64,000 nt of DNA from NCBI RefSeq assembly GCF_030689025.1, contig NZ_JAUYWA010000011.1:53283-117282 (forward strand). The letters run 5' to 3'. Both the position numbers and the translations under genes were made by a program. How positions within the stretch are numbered: the first letter of the stretch is position 1; each line of letters begins with the position of its first letter. Below, piece after piece: positions 27,351 to 37,283 of the stretch. A model generated the notes under the pieces. That model did no database searches. It saw nothing but the letters and a program-made list of their open reading frames with translations, and was not told the origin of the DNA. The DNA comes from Oceanobacter sp. 1_MG-2023. Lineage in GTDB: Bacteria > Pseudomonadota > Gammaproteobacteria > Pseudomonadales > Oceanobacteraceae.

Positions 27351-27691
27351 GCTGTTCTCCTTACGCTGTTTGAGGGCCTTGGCTTGTCTGATCTCATCTG
27401 ATTTGTCGGCCAATAGAATGGCCACTGGTAGCCCAGAGTGAGCACCGGATTAAATAGATGTCCCCAAGTATTTATGCTGCATGGCAACATTTTTGCCACG
27501 CTGTACTTACCAAGACGTACAAGTCTGGGGAAAGGGCAAAAAAAACGCTGACAATGTGACGCAGACAGACAGGGAGTTCTCGCCGCCAAGCCATTCATTC
27601 TGCCCAAACTCAGAATCATGCTTGAAATAATCATCTTCTTATAGATAATGAGAACAATTATCATCAAGTATTTTCTGATGCGAGGCCGGGA
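27351..27691. other. Divergent intergenic region hemO / hasI
   Basis: 341 bases without a convincing gene. It contains a Fur-like box at its right end and otherwise sequence without repeats or strong hairpins that I can see. It should hold promoters for both flanking iron-heme transcription units. Confidence 0.6.
27644..27662. promoter_or_regulatory. Fur-like box upstream of hasI
   Basis: GATAATGAGAACAATTATC matches the 19-base Fur consensus GATAATGATAATCATTATC at most positions and keeps both outer GATAAT/ATTATC arms. It is 29 bases before the sigma factor start, a usual position for iron repression. Confidence 0.75.
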
Positions 27692-28207
27692 ATGCAGAGT
27701 ACGACAAGCGAACGTGAAGCACTGAGCCTGCTGTACACCGACCATCACCATTGGCTGCGCAACTGGCTAAACCAGAGAATGGGCAGCTCCGAACGGGCTG
27801 CCGACCTCGCTCACGACACCTTTATCCGGGTACTGCTGAACCACTCACAGCTCCACTCCTTGCGCGAGCCCAGAGCGTACCTGAAAACCATCGCCAGCCG
27901 ATTGCTGATCGATGACAGTCGTAAACGCCGGGTAGAACAAGCCTGGATCGAAGCCTGGACAGAATTCAATCAGGAAGATGCCTGCAGTTGCTCCGCCGAA
28001 ACCCAGGCCGAAGTGACCGAACTACTCACCGCCCTGGTCCGCATGCTGGAAGGGTTGCCAGAAAAAGTACGTAATGCGTTTATCTGGAGCCGCCTGGAAG
28101 GGCTGACGTACGCCGATATAGCACAACGCCTGAACGTCTCCCACAGTAGCGTCAAACAGTACATCGCCAGTGCCATGCTGCACTGTTACGACCTGCTGGA
28201 AAACTGA
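27692..28207 (+). CDS. hasI: FecI-family ECF sigma factor (HasI-like)
   Basis: 171 residues. Sigma region 2 (LSLLYTDHHHWLRNWL ... AADLAHDTFIRVLL ... REPRAYLKTIASRLLID) and region 4 (LPEKVRNAFIWSRLEGLTYADIA ... SHSSVKQYIASAM) are both present. FecI-type factors are released by their anti-sigma partner when the outer-membrane receptor binds ligand, and then transcribe the receptor operon. The order sigma, anti-sigma, receptor, hemophore, exporter equals hasISRADE of Serratia. A Fur box precedes it. Confidence 0.93.
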   Translation: MQSTTSEREALSLLYTDHHHWLRNWLNQRMGSSERAADLAHDTFIRVLLNHSQLHSLREPRAYLKTIASRLLIDDSRKRRVEQAWIEAWTEFNQEDACSCSAETQAEVTELLTALVRMLEGLPEKVRNAFIWSRLEGLTYADIAQRLNVSHSSVKQYIASAMLHCYDLLEN

Positions 28208-28217
28208 GCCAACCCAT

Positions 28218-29183
28218 ATGGCAAGATCAGAACCCGCGTCAATCAATCGCAAGATTCTTCATCAGGCGGCACTGTGGCATGCCACTCTGGGCGATGAACA
28301 GGTCACCTCCAAACAACGCCAGGACTTTGAACGCTGGCGTCAACAAAGCATACGCCACGAACAGGCTTTCGATCGGATGGCCAGCGTCTGGCAACAGCTG
28401 GACCATATTGAAGAAGACTTGCGTCTGCCCGCCGCCAAAGCATTACAACAAGCAACCCGGACAAAGCGTTCCACATTGCCTCTGGTCGCCATGGTGACGC
28501 TATCAGCCTGCTGGATCAGTCTCAGCAGCGAACTATCCGGGCTATTCTCGGATTATCACACCAGCCACGGCCAGCGACAGCAAATCACACTCAACGATGG
28601 CAGCGAGATCATCCTTAACACCGACTCGGCCATTGACGTCGACTTTACGAACCAGCAACGCCTCATTCATCTGAAACAGGGCGAGCTGTATATCACCGTT
28701 GCTGCCGATGTCAGCCGCCCGTTTGTGATCCAGACCGAGCACGCCACAGCCACTGCACTCGGCACCCAATACGCCGTTCGGGTACGCCGTCAGACAACCG
28801 AGGTGGTCGTGACCGAATCCAAGGTCAACGTCTGCCCGGAACAGACGTCCCCCTGTGTAGTGACCCATCAAAACGAAGCCACCAGCGCGGATAACCAACA
28901 GGTCGCCACACCTCATACGGTCGATGCAGACCTCCACACCGCCTGGACCAGCGGCAAGCTGGTGGTCGACAACTGGCCTCTCTCCAGACTGCTGGCAGAA
29001 ATATCGCGTTATTACCCCGGCCCCTTGCTGTATAGCGACACGGCGCTGCAATCCATCCAGGTCTCCGGCGTCTTTATCCTTGATGCCCCCGAACAAATCC
29101 TCACCCATCTGGAGCACAGCTTGCCAATCCGGGTTAACCGGGCTGGCAAATTCTTTGCCATGGTACGGCCACGTAATCACTGA
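28218..29183 (+). CDS. hasS: FecR-family anti-sigma regulator (HasS-like)
   Basis: 321 residues. N-terminal DUF4880 part (ALWHATLGDEQVTSKQRQDFERW), a single membrane helix (LPLVAMVTLSACWISLSSEL, about residue 90), then the periplasmic FecR domain (NDGSEIILNTDSAIDVDF ... GELYITVAADVSRPFVIQT) and a C-terminal STN-like part (VSGVFILDAPEQILTHLEHS). It transmits the receptor signal to the sigma factor. Begins 10 bases after hasI. Confidence 0.93.
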   Translation: MARSEPASINRKILHQAALWHATLGDEQVTSKQRQDFERWRQQSIRHEQAFDRMASVWQQLDHIEEDLRLPAAKALQQATRTKRSTLPLVAMVTLSACWISLSSELSGLFSDYHTSHGQRQQITLNDGSEIILNTDSAIDVDFTNQQRLIHLKQGELYITVAADVSRPFVIQTEHATATALGTQYAVRVRRQTTEVVVTESKVNVCPEQTSPCVVTHQNEATSADNQQVATPHTVDADLHTAWTSGKLVVDNWPLSRLLAEISRYYPGPLLYSDTALQSIQVSGVFILDAPEQILTHLEHSLPIRVNRAGKFFAMVRPRNH

Positions 29184-29412
29184 CCAACCGGCGGGCACTG
29201 CCGTACCGGCCTTATCCTCGTATCGCCATTCTGCGTCATTGAGTTGTTCAATCCCTCTGTGCCAGCCCTGATAGGCCGCCCTGGCTGAACACCTATAAAA
29301 CACCCGTTAGTCACTCGAAATTTACCGACCGCAAAAACATTCAATTTTTTCTGCCCGATTTTTATGGTGGTGCGTCTTATAGCACAAACGCAAACAAGAA
29401 TACTTCGCACCT

Positions 29413-32172
29413 ATGAAAAACAACCTTACCAACAGCAACGCCACAACCTTGCTGGCCATCTGTCTGTTACTGCCTGCAGTAGCCCCGGTACAGGCAGAAA
29501 GCCAGATCACAGGCCAGACACAAGAACAGACAGGTCAGAACTACCAGATCCCGGCTGGCTCCCTGACCTCCGTCCTGAATCGCTTTGCGCTCGAAGCCGG
29601 GGTGTCGGTACTGTTTGATCCCGCTATCACGAAAAACCGAACCAGTACCGGCCTGCAAGGGGAATACCGCATCGGAGAAGGTTTTTCCTTGTTACTGCGC
29701 GGCACCGGCCTGTCTTTCCGGATAGAAAACAACGGCCAACAAGTAACCGTCTATGATCCGGCTGCCTCTCTTATCGAAGCACCTGTCGGCACCCTGATGC
29801 TGGACACCATGCAGGTGGTTGCCCAGTCGGGTTCCCGCTCCCAGATTTATGAACGCGCCGACGGCACCAGCATCATCGGCCGCACCGAGATGGACCGCAC
29901 CGGCCCGCGCCATGCCAGTGAAATTTTGCAATCTACCGCTGGGGTCTACACCGCCACCAATGAACAGAACCCCAGCGTTTCAGTGAATATTCGAGGCCTG
30001 AAAGACTTTGGCCGCGTCAATATGAACATCGACGGCATGCGCCAGAACTTCCAACGCAGCGGCCATGGCCAGCGTAACGGCGAAATGTTTTTTGATACCG
30101 AGTTTTTAAGCGAAGTTGAAGTGCAAAAAGGCGCTTACGCCGGAGCCGGTGGCGCCGGCGCCAGCGGTGGGGTTGCCACCTTCAAAACCCTGGAAGCCGA
30201 CGACATTATTGCCACAGATAAAACCTCTGGCGGCCGCTTGCGGCTGGCCAGTGGCGTTGGTAAATGGGCCAATGGCCAGAACCCGTCCGGCTCTTTGGTA
30301 TTGGCATTCCGGCCCACAGATCGTACTGATGTGCTGATTGGCTACAGCCGCAAAGACTCCGATCAATACGAACCGGGTACACAAGGAGATGCGGTTTATT
30401 GGGGACAAAACGACTATTACATTAATACTGGCATTGTGAATGGCACCGGCCAGGAAATGGAATCCTGGATTGCCAAAGCGAACTGGCACATTACCGATGA
30501 TCTGATACTGAAAGCCAGTGCGATCAGTACCACCACCCGCTACGGCGAAAGCTCAGCCATTGATACCGATCAGGCCAGCACCTACAAGGAATACCAGAAA
30601 TACTGCGATACCGACTCCGACTACTACGGCCAATATCCGGATTTTTGTGCCTCCTACAGCTACGACAGCGAAGGCATTTACCCTATCACCAGCACCAATG
30701 ATACCGACACCCAGAGTTATGCGCTTGATCTCTACTACAACCCTGACTCCCACTGGATCAATGCCCAGGCCAAGCTGTATCAGGTATCCACTCATAATAT
30801 CAGTCAAGACAGCGACGACAGCTACAGCGTTACCACACACACCGACACGCTGGGCGGGTTGCTGAGCAACCGCTCTGAATGGTCATCGGGCCATACCCAT
30901 CTGATGCTGGACTACGGCATTGAGGTTTTTCAGGATCGCAACCGGCCGGATGCCGACTCCGAAGTACTGAGTGATAACGACGTGGATTTACTCGCCGGCA
31001 GCACACCGGAGGGCAAACGTCAGCTCACCGGCCTTTGGCTCAGCAGCAACTGGCAATACCGACGTCTGACTCTAACACCCGCCATTCGCTGGGAAACCTA
31101 TCGACTGTGGGGTAACACCGGTTTTTATGACTCCGATGCGCGCGCTGATTCAGAAATCTATGGTGAGCAGTTATGGCAGTACGCCGATATAGATGTTGAT
31201 CGCAGTGATAACCGCTGGTTACCCAGTCTGGGACTGGCCTACGACCTGATACAAGACCCATCCAATCAATTACAACTGTTTGCCAGTGGCGGTCTTTCAT
31301 GGCGGCCACCACAAATCACCGAAACCCTGACCGCGAGCACCCAGCCCAGCCATGTGACCGCGGTGAATACCTACCCCAACTGGATGCTGGAACCAGAAGA
31401 AACCCGCAGCTGGGAGTTAGGCTTTAACTGGCAGCTAACCAGCCAGAAAAACCCGCAAAACACCCTGAGCGTCAAGCTGCTGCACTATTACAACCGCACA
31501 GAAAATTACATTATTTATGGGACAGGGACAGCAACACCAGGCTTTGTGGGCACGCCTTTTTATGCCTATAGCTCGATGTACGTCAATGCACTCAATGACC
31601 TGATTTACGAAGGCGAAGAGTTACAGCTGGATTTTACTTTTTATAATTTTTACGGCGGCCTCAACCTCACACGTACCGAACGTGGCTACACCCGTTTCAA
31701 TGATCATGAAGATTGGGGATTACTCTATAACGCCTGGGCTCTGGGCGGCCCGGATGGCGAAGACCCGTCAAGTTATTGCCCTGATTATGTCAACGAAGAC
31801 TGCATCGCTGCCGGCACTCTGTATTTCCCACCAGAACCGGAATGGACCGGCAAGATAACGCTCGGTGCTCGTTTGCTTGATAACACACTGGATATCGGTA
31901 TGACTCTGACAGGGGCTACCCAGACCGGGCAATACGGCTCCCTCTGGGGAACTCTGGATGGAACAGAAGACGTTGCCGGAGAAAAAATCGGCTTGCGCCC
32001 TTACACCGTTCTGGATGCCTACGGCAGCTATCAGCTCAGCGAAGCACTGCAACTGGGCTTTAATCTGAAAAACATCACCGACCGGGAATATATCCAGGCC
32101 ATGGGCGACGGCATGGTACTCACCTATGCACCGGGCCGAACCCTTACCGCCAACTTACAGTGGGGCTTCTGA
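29413..32172 (+). CDS. hasR: TonB-dependent hemophore/heme receptor HasR
   Basis: 919 residues. Signal peptide (LLAICLLLPAVAPVQA), an N-terminal STN signalling domain (IPAGSLTSVLNRFALEAGVS ... about 40-115), the plug (ASEILQSTAGVYTATNEQNP ... VNIRGLKDFGRVNMNIDGMR) and a barrel ending in NLQWGF. The STN domain shows that it is a transducer that signals to HasS. The plug motif NIRGLKDFGRVNM and GAGGAGASGGVATFKTL fit the HasR group. It takes heme from HasA across the outer membrane. hasA is the next gene. Confidence 0.92.
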   Translation: MKNNLTNSNATTLLAICLLLPAVAPVQAESQITGQTQEQTGQNYQIPAGSLTSVLNRFALEAGVSVLFDPAITKNRTSTGLQGEYRIGEGFSLLLRGTGLSFRIENNGQQVTVYDPAASLIEAPVGTLMLDTMQVVAQSGSRSQIYERADGTSIIGRTEMDRTGPRHASEILQSTAGVYTATNEQNPSVSVNIRGLKDFGRVNMNIDGMRQNFQRSGHGQRNGEMFFDTEFLSEVEVQKGAYAGAGGAGASGGVATFKTLEADDIIATDKTSGGRLRLASGVGKWANGQNPSGSLVLAFRPTDRTDVLIGYSRKDSDQYEPGTQGDAVYWGQNDYYINTGIVNGTGQEMESWIAKANWHITDDLILKASAISTTTRYGESSAIDTDQASTYKEYQKYCDTDSDYYGQYPDFCASYSYDSEGIYPITSTNDTDTQSYALDLYYNPDSHWINAQAKLYQVSTHNISQDSDDSYSVTTHTDTLGGLLSNRSEWSSGHTHLMLDYGIEVFQDRNRPDADSEVLSDNDVDLLAGSTPEGKRQLTGLWLSSNWQYRRLTLTPAIRWETYRLWGNTGFYDSDARADSEIYGEQLWQYADIDVDRSDNRWLPSLGLAYDLIQDPSNQLQLFASGGLSWRPPQITETLTASTQPSHVTAVNTYPNWMLEPEETRSWELGFNWQLTSQKNPQNTLSVKLLHYYNRTENYIIYGTGTATPGFVGTPFYAYSSMYVNALNDLIYEGEELQLDFTFYNFYGGLNLTRTERGYTRFNDHEDWGLLYNAWALGGPDGEDPSSYCPDYVNEDCIAAGTLYFPPEPEWTGKITLGARLLDNTLDIGMTLTGATQTGQYGSLWGTLDGTEDVAGEKIGLRPYTVLDAYGSYQLSEALQLGFNLKNITDREYIQAMGDGMVLTYAPGRTLTANLQWGF

Positions 32173-32220
32173 TGATCCGGCATGCATTGGATATCACCCC
32201 AACACTTAACGCTATTGCCA

Positions 32221-32248
32221 TCAGGGTGGCGCGGCAACGCCACCCTGA
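32221..32248 (+). terminator. Stem-loop between hasR and hasA
   Basis: A perfect 11-base stem, TCAGGGTGGCG and CGCCACCCTGA, with a six-base loop, 48 bases after hasR. There is no T-run behind it. It could attenuate or protect the hasR message so that hasA is made at a different level. Confidence 0.6.
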
Positions 32249-32401
32249 AGCAACCACGGCCTTGATCCCGTCAAGGCCACCCTCTGGTCATCTCGTACAA
32301 CACCGGAAAGCAGCGTTTACCTATCACATACAGGCTCTGATTCTACCGGATTTTACGGATACGACCACTTGTAAACTCAACCTGATCATGGAGATTTCAA
32401 T

Positions 32402-33289
32402 ATGAGTTTAACCATTACTTACGACAGTAACTTTTCCAGCTACGACGGCCTGCAGGACTACTTTACTTATTACGAAACCACCTACAGCGAGACCACACAC
32501 GCCGCCAATATGACCTTTGCTGACGGCCCTGGCAGCGACCTGGATATTGGTGACGAAACTTACAGTGAGTCTTACTACTACACCCAAGTGATCGGTAGTG
32601 ACCTGGCCAACACCATGACTTCTGAAAGTGATGTCAGTTTTCTGATTGCAGGTGAAACCGTCACTCTGGAAGACAGCAGCGGTACCACTTACTCTTCCGA
32701 TGACATGATTTACACCGGTGGCACCTCACCATCCCACACTCTGGCCGGTGCAATCGATACTCTGACCTTCGGTGATGGTGCTTACAGTAGCGGTAGTCTG
32801 GCCTCTGATTTGTTCGCCATTGATGGCCTGTACGAAGCCATTGGCAACGGCATGTTGGATAACGACAGTGATGGTGCTTACGACGAAATTATTGATCGTA
32901 ACTCTGCTACTGACGACAACGATGTGCACGATCTGATTAATGGTCTGATGAGCGGTGATACCAGTACGCTGGAAACCATCCTTAACGCCAATGACATTAC
33001 TCACAACGGAACCAGCGTTGCCGATACGTTTGATGCCTTTAGCGGTCAAGATGAGTTTGTCCTGAGCGGGGGTGATGACCTTGTTAATGCCGGTTTCCAA
33101 GTCGGTTCCGGCGGGGATGTCATCAATATTGATGGAATCAACAGCTTTGCAGATGCGGCCGCTGCTGTTACCGCGGTTGATTACAGCACGGGTAATGCCG
33201 TGCTCACCTACTATGAAGGGTTTATTGCACATACAGTTGAAATCACAGGTGTTTCATCTGGCCTAACTACAGACAACTTTGTTGTTTAA
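32402..33289 (+). CDS. hasA: Extracellular hemophore HasA, enlarged form
   Basis: 295 residues, no N-terminal signal peptide, as expected for type I secretion. The start MSLTITYDSNFSSYDGLQDY matches HasA, with His33 at the position of heme ligand His32. SHTLAGAIDTLTFGDGA aligns with the AHTLYGQLDSLSFGDG region, so His112 corresponds to His83, and Tyr97 or Tyr104 to ligand Tyr75. LINGLMSGDTSTLETILN is also HasA-like. Beyond it lie about 80 extra residues (SGQDEFVLSGGDDLV ... TTDNFVV), a C-terminal type I secretion signal region. Serratia HasA is 188 residues. Visibly richer in A/T than hasR. Confidence 0.88.
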   Translation: MSLTITYDSNFSSYDGLQDYFTYYETTYSETTHAANMTFADGPGSDLDIGDETYSESYYYTQVIGSDLANTMTSESDVSFLIAGETVTLEDSSGTTYSSDDMIYTGGTSPSHTLAGAIDTLTFGDGAYSSGSLASDLFAIDGLYEAIGNGMLDNDSDGAYDEIIDRNSATDDNDVHDLINGLMSGDTSTLETILNANDITHNGTSVADTFDAFSGQDEFVLSGGDDLVNAGFQVGSGGDVINIDGINSFADAAAAVTAVDYSTGNAVLTYYEGFIAHTVEITGVSSGLTTDNFVV

Positions 33290-33299
33290 TTAACCTTTG

Positions 33300-33328
33300 G
33301 GGCTGCCTTTTTAAGGCGGCCCTTTTTT
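33300..33328 (+). terminator. Rho-independent terminator after hasA
   Basis: Stem GGGCTGCCTT / AAGGCGGCCC with one mismatch and a short T loop, followed at once by a run of six T. It starts 10 bases after the hasA stop and would limit readthrough into the next gene. Confidence 0.88.
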
Positions 33329-33345
33329 ATTTTCTGGAGAAAAGT

Positions 33346-35295
33346 ATGTTTTCGAATCGTTTAATCAGCACGTTGCTATTAACGGGAGTCAGTTTCAGTT
33401 TGCAAGCCGCTCCGTCGGTTGAGAGAATTTATTCCACCGATCAAACGGATATTGTACTCACCAAGTTTATTTACGGTTCTGACGGTCGTCTTTACGGCAA
33501 ATATATCGATGGATCTTCATCTCCATCTGTTCTCTCTATTTTATCGATGGAACCCGATGGCAGTGACCCGCAATTGGATGAAGTCGACTTTTACTATGAA
33601 GCCACTACTTTGGTCAGTAATCATCGCGGGCAGATTTTTTTAGGGCACAGTGCAGAAACTCGCTGCCCAGAGATTCTTCGAGAAATACAAGGGAGTAGTG
33701 AGATTACCGGCCGGGTTTATGGTTCCATTACTAAATATACCCCTTGGGCTGAGGAGGCTTCGGAAAGAATGGTGGATATGACAACCAATCTGGGTGCGGC
33801 CATTTGTCCAACCGGCAATATGGTGTTGGATAACGACGATAATCTCTACTTTATCAGTAAGGCTGAAGGCGATACAGAAATTGAGGCTGTTAACCGTATT
33901 TACCGTTTAAGTGCCGAAGGCGAATTAGAAGTTATCAAAGAATTTGTTGTGGACGCAGAAGGCGACAATGAAGAGCAAGCGCTCGAAGAAGGTTATGATC
34001 CCGTCATTTTATTTATCAATGCCGATGGCCAGACGATTTACGGCATAAATACCGAGGGGGGCAATAAAAGTTTTGAAAGCGGTGGCACCACTTTTAGAGT
34101 TGGAACCATTTTTAAAATCGATACCGCCAATAATTATGACTATTCGGTACTACGCCAAGCTTATATTCTGGAAGACCCAGGTTTAGACTCTGAAGCATGG
34201 TTAACCACCACTAACGATAAACTTTATTATATTACCGATGGCCATCCGGCAGTAGATGGTGGTGATGGAATACTCAATAGCCTGGATTTATCTTCCGGGG
34301 ATGCCGACACCATTGATGCTTCTTGGTTCAAGGTAGTCGATTTTAATGGCACTTCCTCGCCCATGGGTAATTCACCGCGTACTTTGCAATTGGGCATGGA
34401 TGGAATGATTTACGGCGTCACTAGTAAGGGCGGAAGCAATGTAACAACAAATGCCAACGGTGAGGGAACCTTATATAGGCTCGACCCCGTAACCGACATA
34501 TTTGAAACCTTATATGAGTTCAGTTCTGACAATGATGTAAAAGCCTTTCCGGTCGGTCTTAGCCCTGTCAGCCCAGACGGTAACTTTTTTGGTTCAACTA
34601 CAGCTTCAAGCAGTACGGTGTTTAAAGTCGATACCGATATTATCCCAACGTCTCCAGTTATCACCGCCTTTTGGACAGAAACCCCTGAATTGACTTGGGA
34701 GTCGGGGGCTTTGCAGGCCACTTTGAACTGGAATGTCACGAATCCATCCGGGGAACTCAGCGACGTAACTTGTAGCGCCAGCGGCGACTGGGACGAGGCC
34801 ATCTCTGAGCTGACAGATGCCAGCCAAACAGTGGTTATCGCTAACGAAGGCACCAACGAATTTGTCCTGACCTGTGATAACGGTACAGAACAATCCAGCC
34901 AAACCCTCAGAGTGCTGGCCTCCGGTCTACCGGATCCAGTATCCATTATTGATTTTCGTTCAGATTTGTACGAAGTCGAACAAGGTGAAACCTTTACCAT
35001 CAATTGGCAAACCGAAAATGCCGCCAGCTGTGACACTAACTGGGGCACATTGGATACCGAGCAAGCTGTCAGCGGCTCTAAAGAAATTACAGGAGTACCC
35101 GGCGAGTATACGTATGAGCTGACCTGTACCGGTCTGGGTGGCGATGAAGTATCGGCAACGCCTTTAGATATAACTGTCGAAACCAGTGAATCCGTTGATG
35201 CCGGCTCCTCCTCCGGCGGTGCTTTTAACCCTCTTCTGCTGCTACCCGCAGCCTTGCTGTTGTTCCGTCGCCGTCGGGTGACGTCGGCCAGTTAA
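33346..35295 (+). CDS. Secreted GloVer-repeat protein with GlyGly-CTERM anchor
   Basis: 649 residues. Signal peptide (LISTLLLTGVSFSLQAA). Residues 30-430 contain propeller-like repeats, including IYGINTEGG...GTIFKID and IYGVTSKGGSNVTT...GTLYRLDP, the Gloeo/Verruco (GloVer, TIGR03803-type) pattern. Two Ig-like segments follow (about 450-620). The C-terminus SSSGGAFNPLLLLPAA then LLLF and RRRR is a GlyGly-CTERM tail, processed by rhombosortase with type II secretion in other bacteria. It is inserted between hasA and hasD and is more A/T-rich than its neighbours, suggesting later acquisition. A role in hemophore work is untested. Confidence 0.75.
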   Translation: MFSNRLISTLLLTGVSFSLQAAPSVERIYSTDQTDIVLTKFIYGSDGRLYGKYIDGSSSPSVLSILSMEPDGSDPQLDEVDFYYEATTLVSNHRGQIFLGHSAETRCPEILREIQGSSEITGRVYGSITKYTPWAEEASERMVDMTTNLGAAICPTGNMVLDNDDNLYFISKAEGDTEIEAVNRIYRLSAEGELEVIKEFVVDAEGDNEEQALEEGYDPVILFINADGQTIYGINTEGGNKSFESGGTTFRVGTIFKIDTANNYDYSVLRQAYILEDPGLDSEAWLTTTNDKLYYITDGHPAVDGGDGILNSLDLSSGDADTIDASWFKVVDFNGTSSPMGNSPRTLQLGMDGMIYGVTSKGGSNVTTNANGEGTLYRLDPVTDIFETLYEFSSDNDVKAFPVGLSPVSPDGNFFGSTTASSSTVFKVDTDIIPTSPVITAFWTETPELTWESGALQATLNWNVTNPSGELSDVTCSASGDWDEAISELTDASQTVVIANEGTNEFVLTCDNGTEQSSQTLRVLASGLPDPVSIIDFRSDLYEVEQGETFTINWQTENAASCDTNWGTLDTEQAVSGSKEITGVPGEYTYELTCTGLGGDEVSATPLDITVETSESVDAGSSSGGAFNPLLLLPAALLLFRRRRVTSAS

Positions 35296-35459
35296 TCCAT
35301 GGATAGCCTCTGCTCCGGTTTCCGGGGTACAGCGATCACTCATAACGACCATAACCACCATTAAAATAACCATCTTTAACAACTACCTTTAATCTCTATC
35401 TCAGTCGGCGCAGTTACCCAGCGCCGGCTGGATAAAAAGCCTGAATCCCGGAGTCTGTT

Positions 35460-37283
35460 ATGAAACCTGAAGCGGCTGCCTCAGCCAATACTTCCCCACT
35501 GCGTGAGGCGTTGTTGGGCTGCAAGTCGGTGTTTATGTCGGTGGCGGCCTTCAGTGCCGTGATCAACTTACTGATGCTGGCCCCGGCTATTTATATGTTG
35601 CAGGTGTACGATCGGGTGATCAGTTCGCAAAACAGTATGACGCTGTTGATGCTCAGTCTGATCTTGCTGGGCTTGTATCTGTTAATGGCAGCGCTGGAGT
35701 TTATTCGTAGTCGGGTGCTGGTGCGGCTGGGCACAAAGTTGGATATTCAGCTCAGTCAACAGGTGTATTCGTCGTCTTTTATTGCCAGTTTGCGCAAGGG
35801 CGGCTTTAACGCCAACCAGTCGTTGGGTGATCTTAACGGTATTCGTCAGTTTTTGACCGGCAGCCCCTTGCTGGCGTTTTTTGATGCGCCCTGGGTGCCG
35901 GTGTATCTGGCGGTAATCTATATGTTTGATGTCTGGTTGGGTTTGTTTGCAACGGTGGGCAGCCTGGTGTTGATCGGGTTGGCGATACTGAATGAAAAAC
36001 TCACCCAAAAACCCTTGCAGGCAGCCAATCAGTCGTCAATCAAATCCGGTTATCAGGCGGACTCGGTATTGCGTAATGCCGAGGTGATTGAGGCCATGGG
36101 CATGTTGCCAGCGTTGCGGCAGCGCTGGTTTCAGTTACACCAACAGTTTTTGGATCATCACCGAATTGCCAGTGAAAAAGCCGGTTCGGTGGCGGCGGCC
36201 AGTCGTGGTATCCGTATTACCTTACAGTCGATGATTCTGGGGTTGGCTGCGTTGCTGGTGATCTCGGGTGAGATCAGTGCCGGGATGATGATTGCCGCTT
36301 CTATTTTAATGGGTCGTGCTCTGGCTCCGGTGGATGCGGTTATTGGCGCCTGGAAGCAATGGACCACAGCGCGGCAGTCTTATCATCGGCTGTCGGAGTT
36401 GCTGCAGGCCTGCCCTCCTCCTGTAACAACATTATCTCTGCCCGCCCCTTCTGGTGAATTGAGTATTGAACATCTCAGTGCTGCAATACCGGGCACACGG
36501 CAAGTGGTGTTATCACGACTGAATTTCCAGTTGCCATCCGGCAGTGTGCTCGGCGTATTGGGGCCGTCTGGCTCTGGCAAGTCGACATTGGCGCGGCTGT
36601 TGGTTGGGGTATGGCCTGCGGCATCTGGCAAAGTCCGTCTTGATGGAGCGGATATTTTTCGCTGGAACAAAGCGGAGCTTGGCCCTTCGCTGGGGTATCT
36701 GCCGCAGGATGTCGAGCTGTTTGCCGGTTCCATCAGCGATAATATTGCCCGCTTTGGTGAGGTCGATGCCGAGCAGGTGGTCGCGGCGGCCAAGCTGGCG
36801 GGTATCCATGAGCTGATTCTGCAAAAACCCGACGGTTACGAGACCCTGTTGGGAGAAAATGGCCGGGGATTATCCGGCGGTCAACGCCAGCGGGTCGGGC
36901 TGGCTCGGGCCTTGTACCGCAACCCGGCGTTACTGGTGCTGGATGAACCGGACGCCAGCCTGGATGACGCTGGCGAACAGGCCCTCAAGCAGGCAATCAT
37001 TAGCCAACAACACAGGGGCGGTACGGTGGTGGTGATTACTCACCGTCCGGCGCTGGTGTCGTCCTGCTCCCATTTGTTGGTATTGGCGGATGGCCAGATG
37101 CGCGCCTTTGGGCCAAGGGAGCAGGTGTTGTCGGGGGCGGCGAAGAAGATCAAGCCAACGCCGGAGGTTTATCACTCGCCAACAGTGTCGTTCAGCACAG
37201 CAGCCCCATCGTCGGCCCCAGAATCACCTTCAACGCCTTCGTCTTCTTCAAAATCCCACTCCACAGAGGCCAGCGGACAATGA
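35460..37283 (+). CDS. hasD: Type I secretion ABC transporter HasD
   Basis: 607 residues of the PrtD/HasD group, without a C39 peptidase domain. The transmembrane domain has FSAVINLLMLAPAIYMLQVYDRV and FFDAPWVPVYLAVIYMF. The nucleotide-binding domain has Walker A GPSGSGKSTLARLL, the Q loop GYLPQDVELFAGSI, signature GLSGGQRQRVGLARAL, Walker B LLVLDEPDASLD and switch THRP. It powers HasA export across both membranes together with HasE and an outer-membrane TolC-type protein that is not in this window. Overlaps hasE by four bases. Confidence 0.93.
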   Translation: MKPEAAASANTSPLREALLGCKSVFMSVAAFSAVINLLMLAPAIYMLQVYDRVISSQNSMTLLMLSLILLGLYLLMAALEFIRSRVLVRLGTKLDIQLSQQVYSSSFIASLRKGGFNANQSLGDLNGIRQFLTGSPLLAFFDAPWVPVYLAVIYMFDVWLGLFATVGSLVLIGLAILNEKLTQKPLQAANQSSIKSGYQADSVLRNAEVIEAMGMLPALRQRWFQLHQQFLDHHRIASEKAGSVAAASRGIRITLQSMILGLAALLVISGEISAGMMIAASILMGRALAPVDAVIGAWKQWTTARQSYHRLSELLQACPPPVTTLSLPAPSGELSIEHLSAAIPGTRQVVLSRLNFQLPSGSVLGVLGPSGSGKSTLARLLVGVWPAASGKVRLDGADIFRWNKAELGPSLGYLPQDVELFAGSISDNIARFGEVDAEQVVAAAKLAGIHELILQKPDGYETLLGENGRGLSGGQRQRVGLARALYRNPALLVLDEPDASLDDAGEQALKQAIISQQHRGGTVVVITHRPALVSSCSHLLVLADGQMRAFGPREQVLSGAAKKIKPTPEVYHSPTVSFSTAAPSSAPESPSTPSSSSKSHSTEASGQ

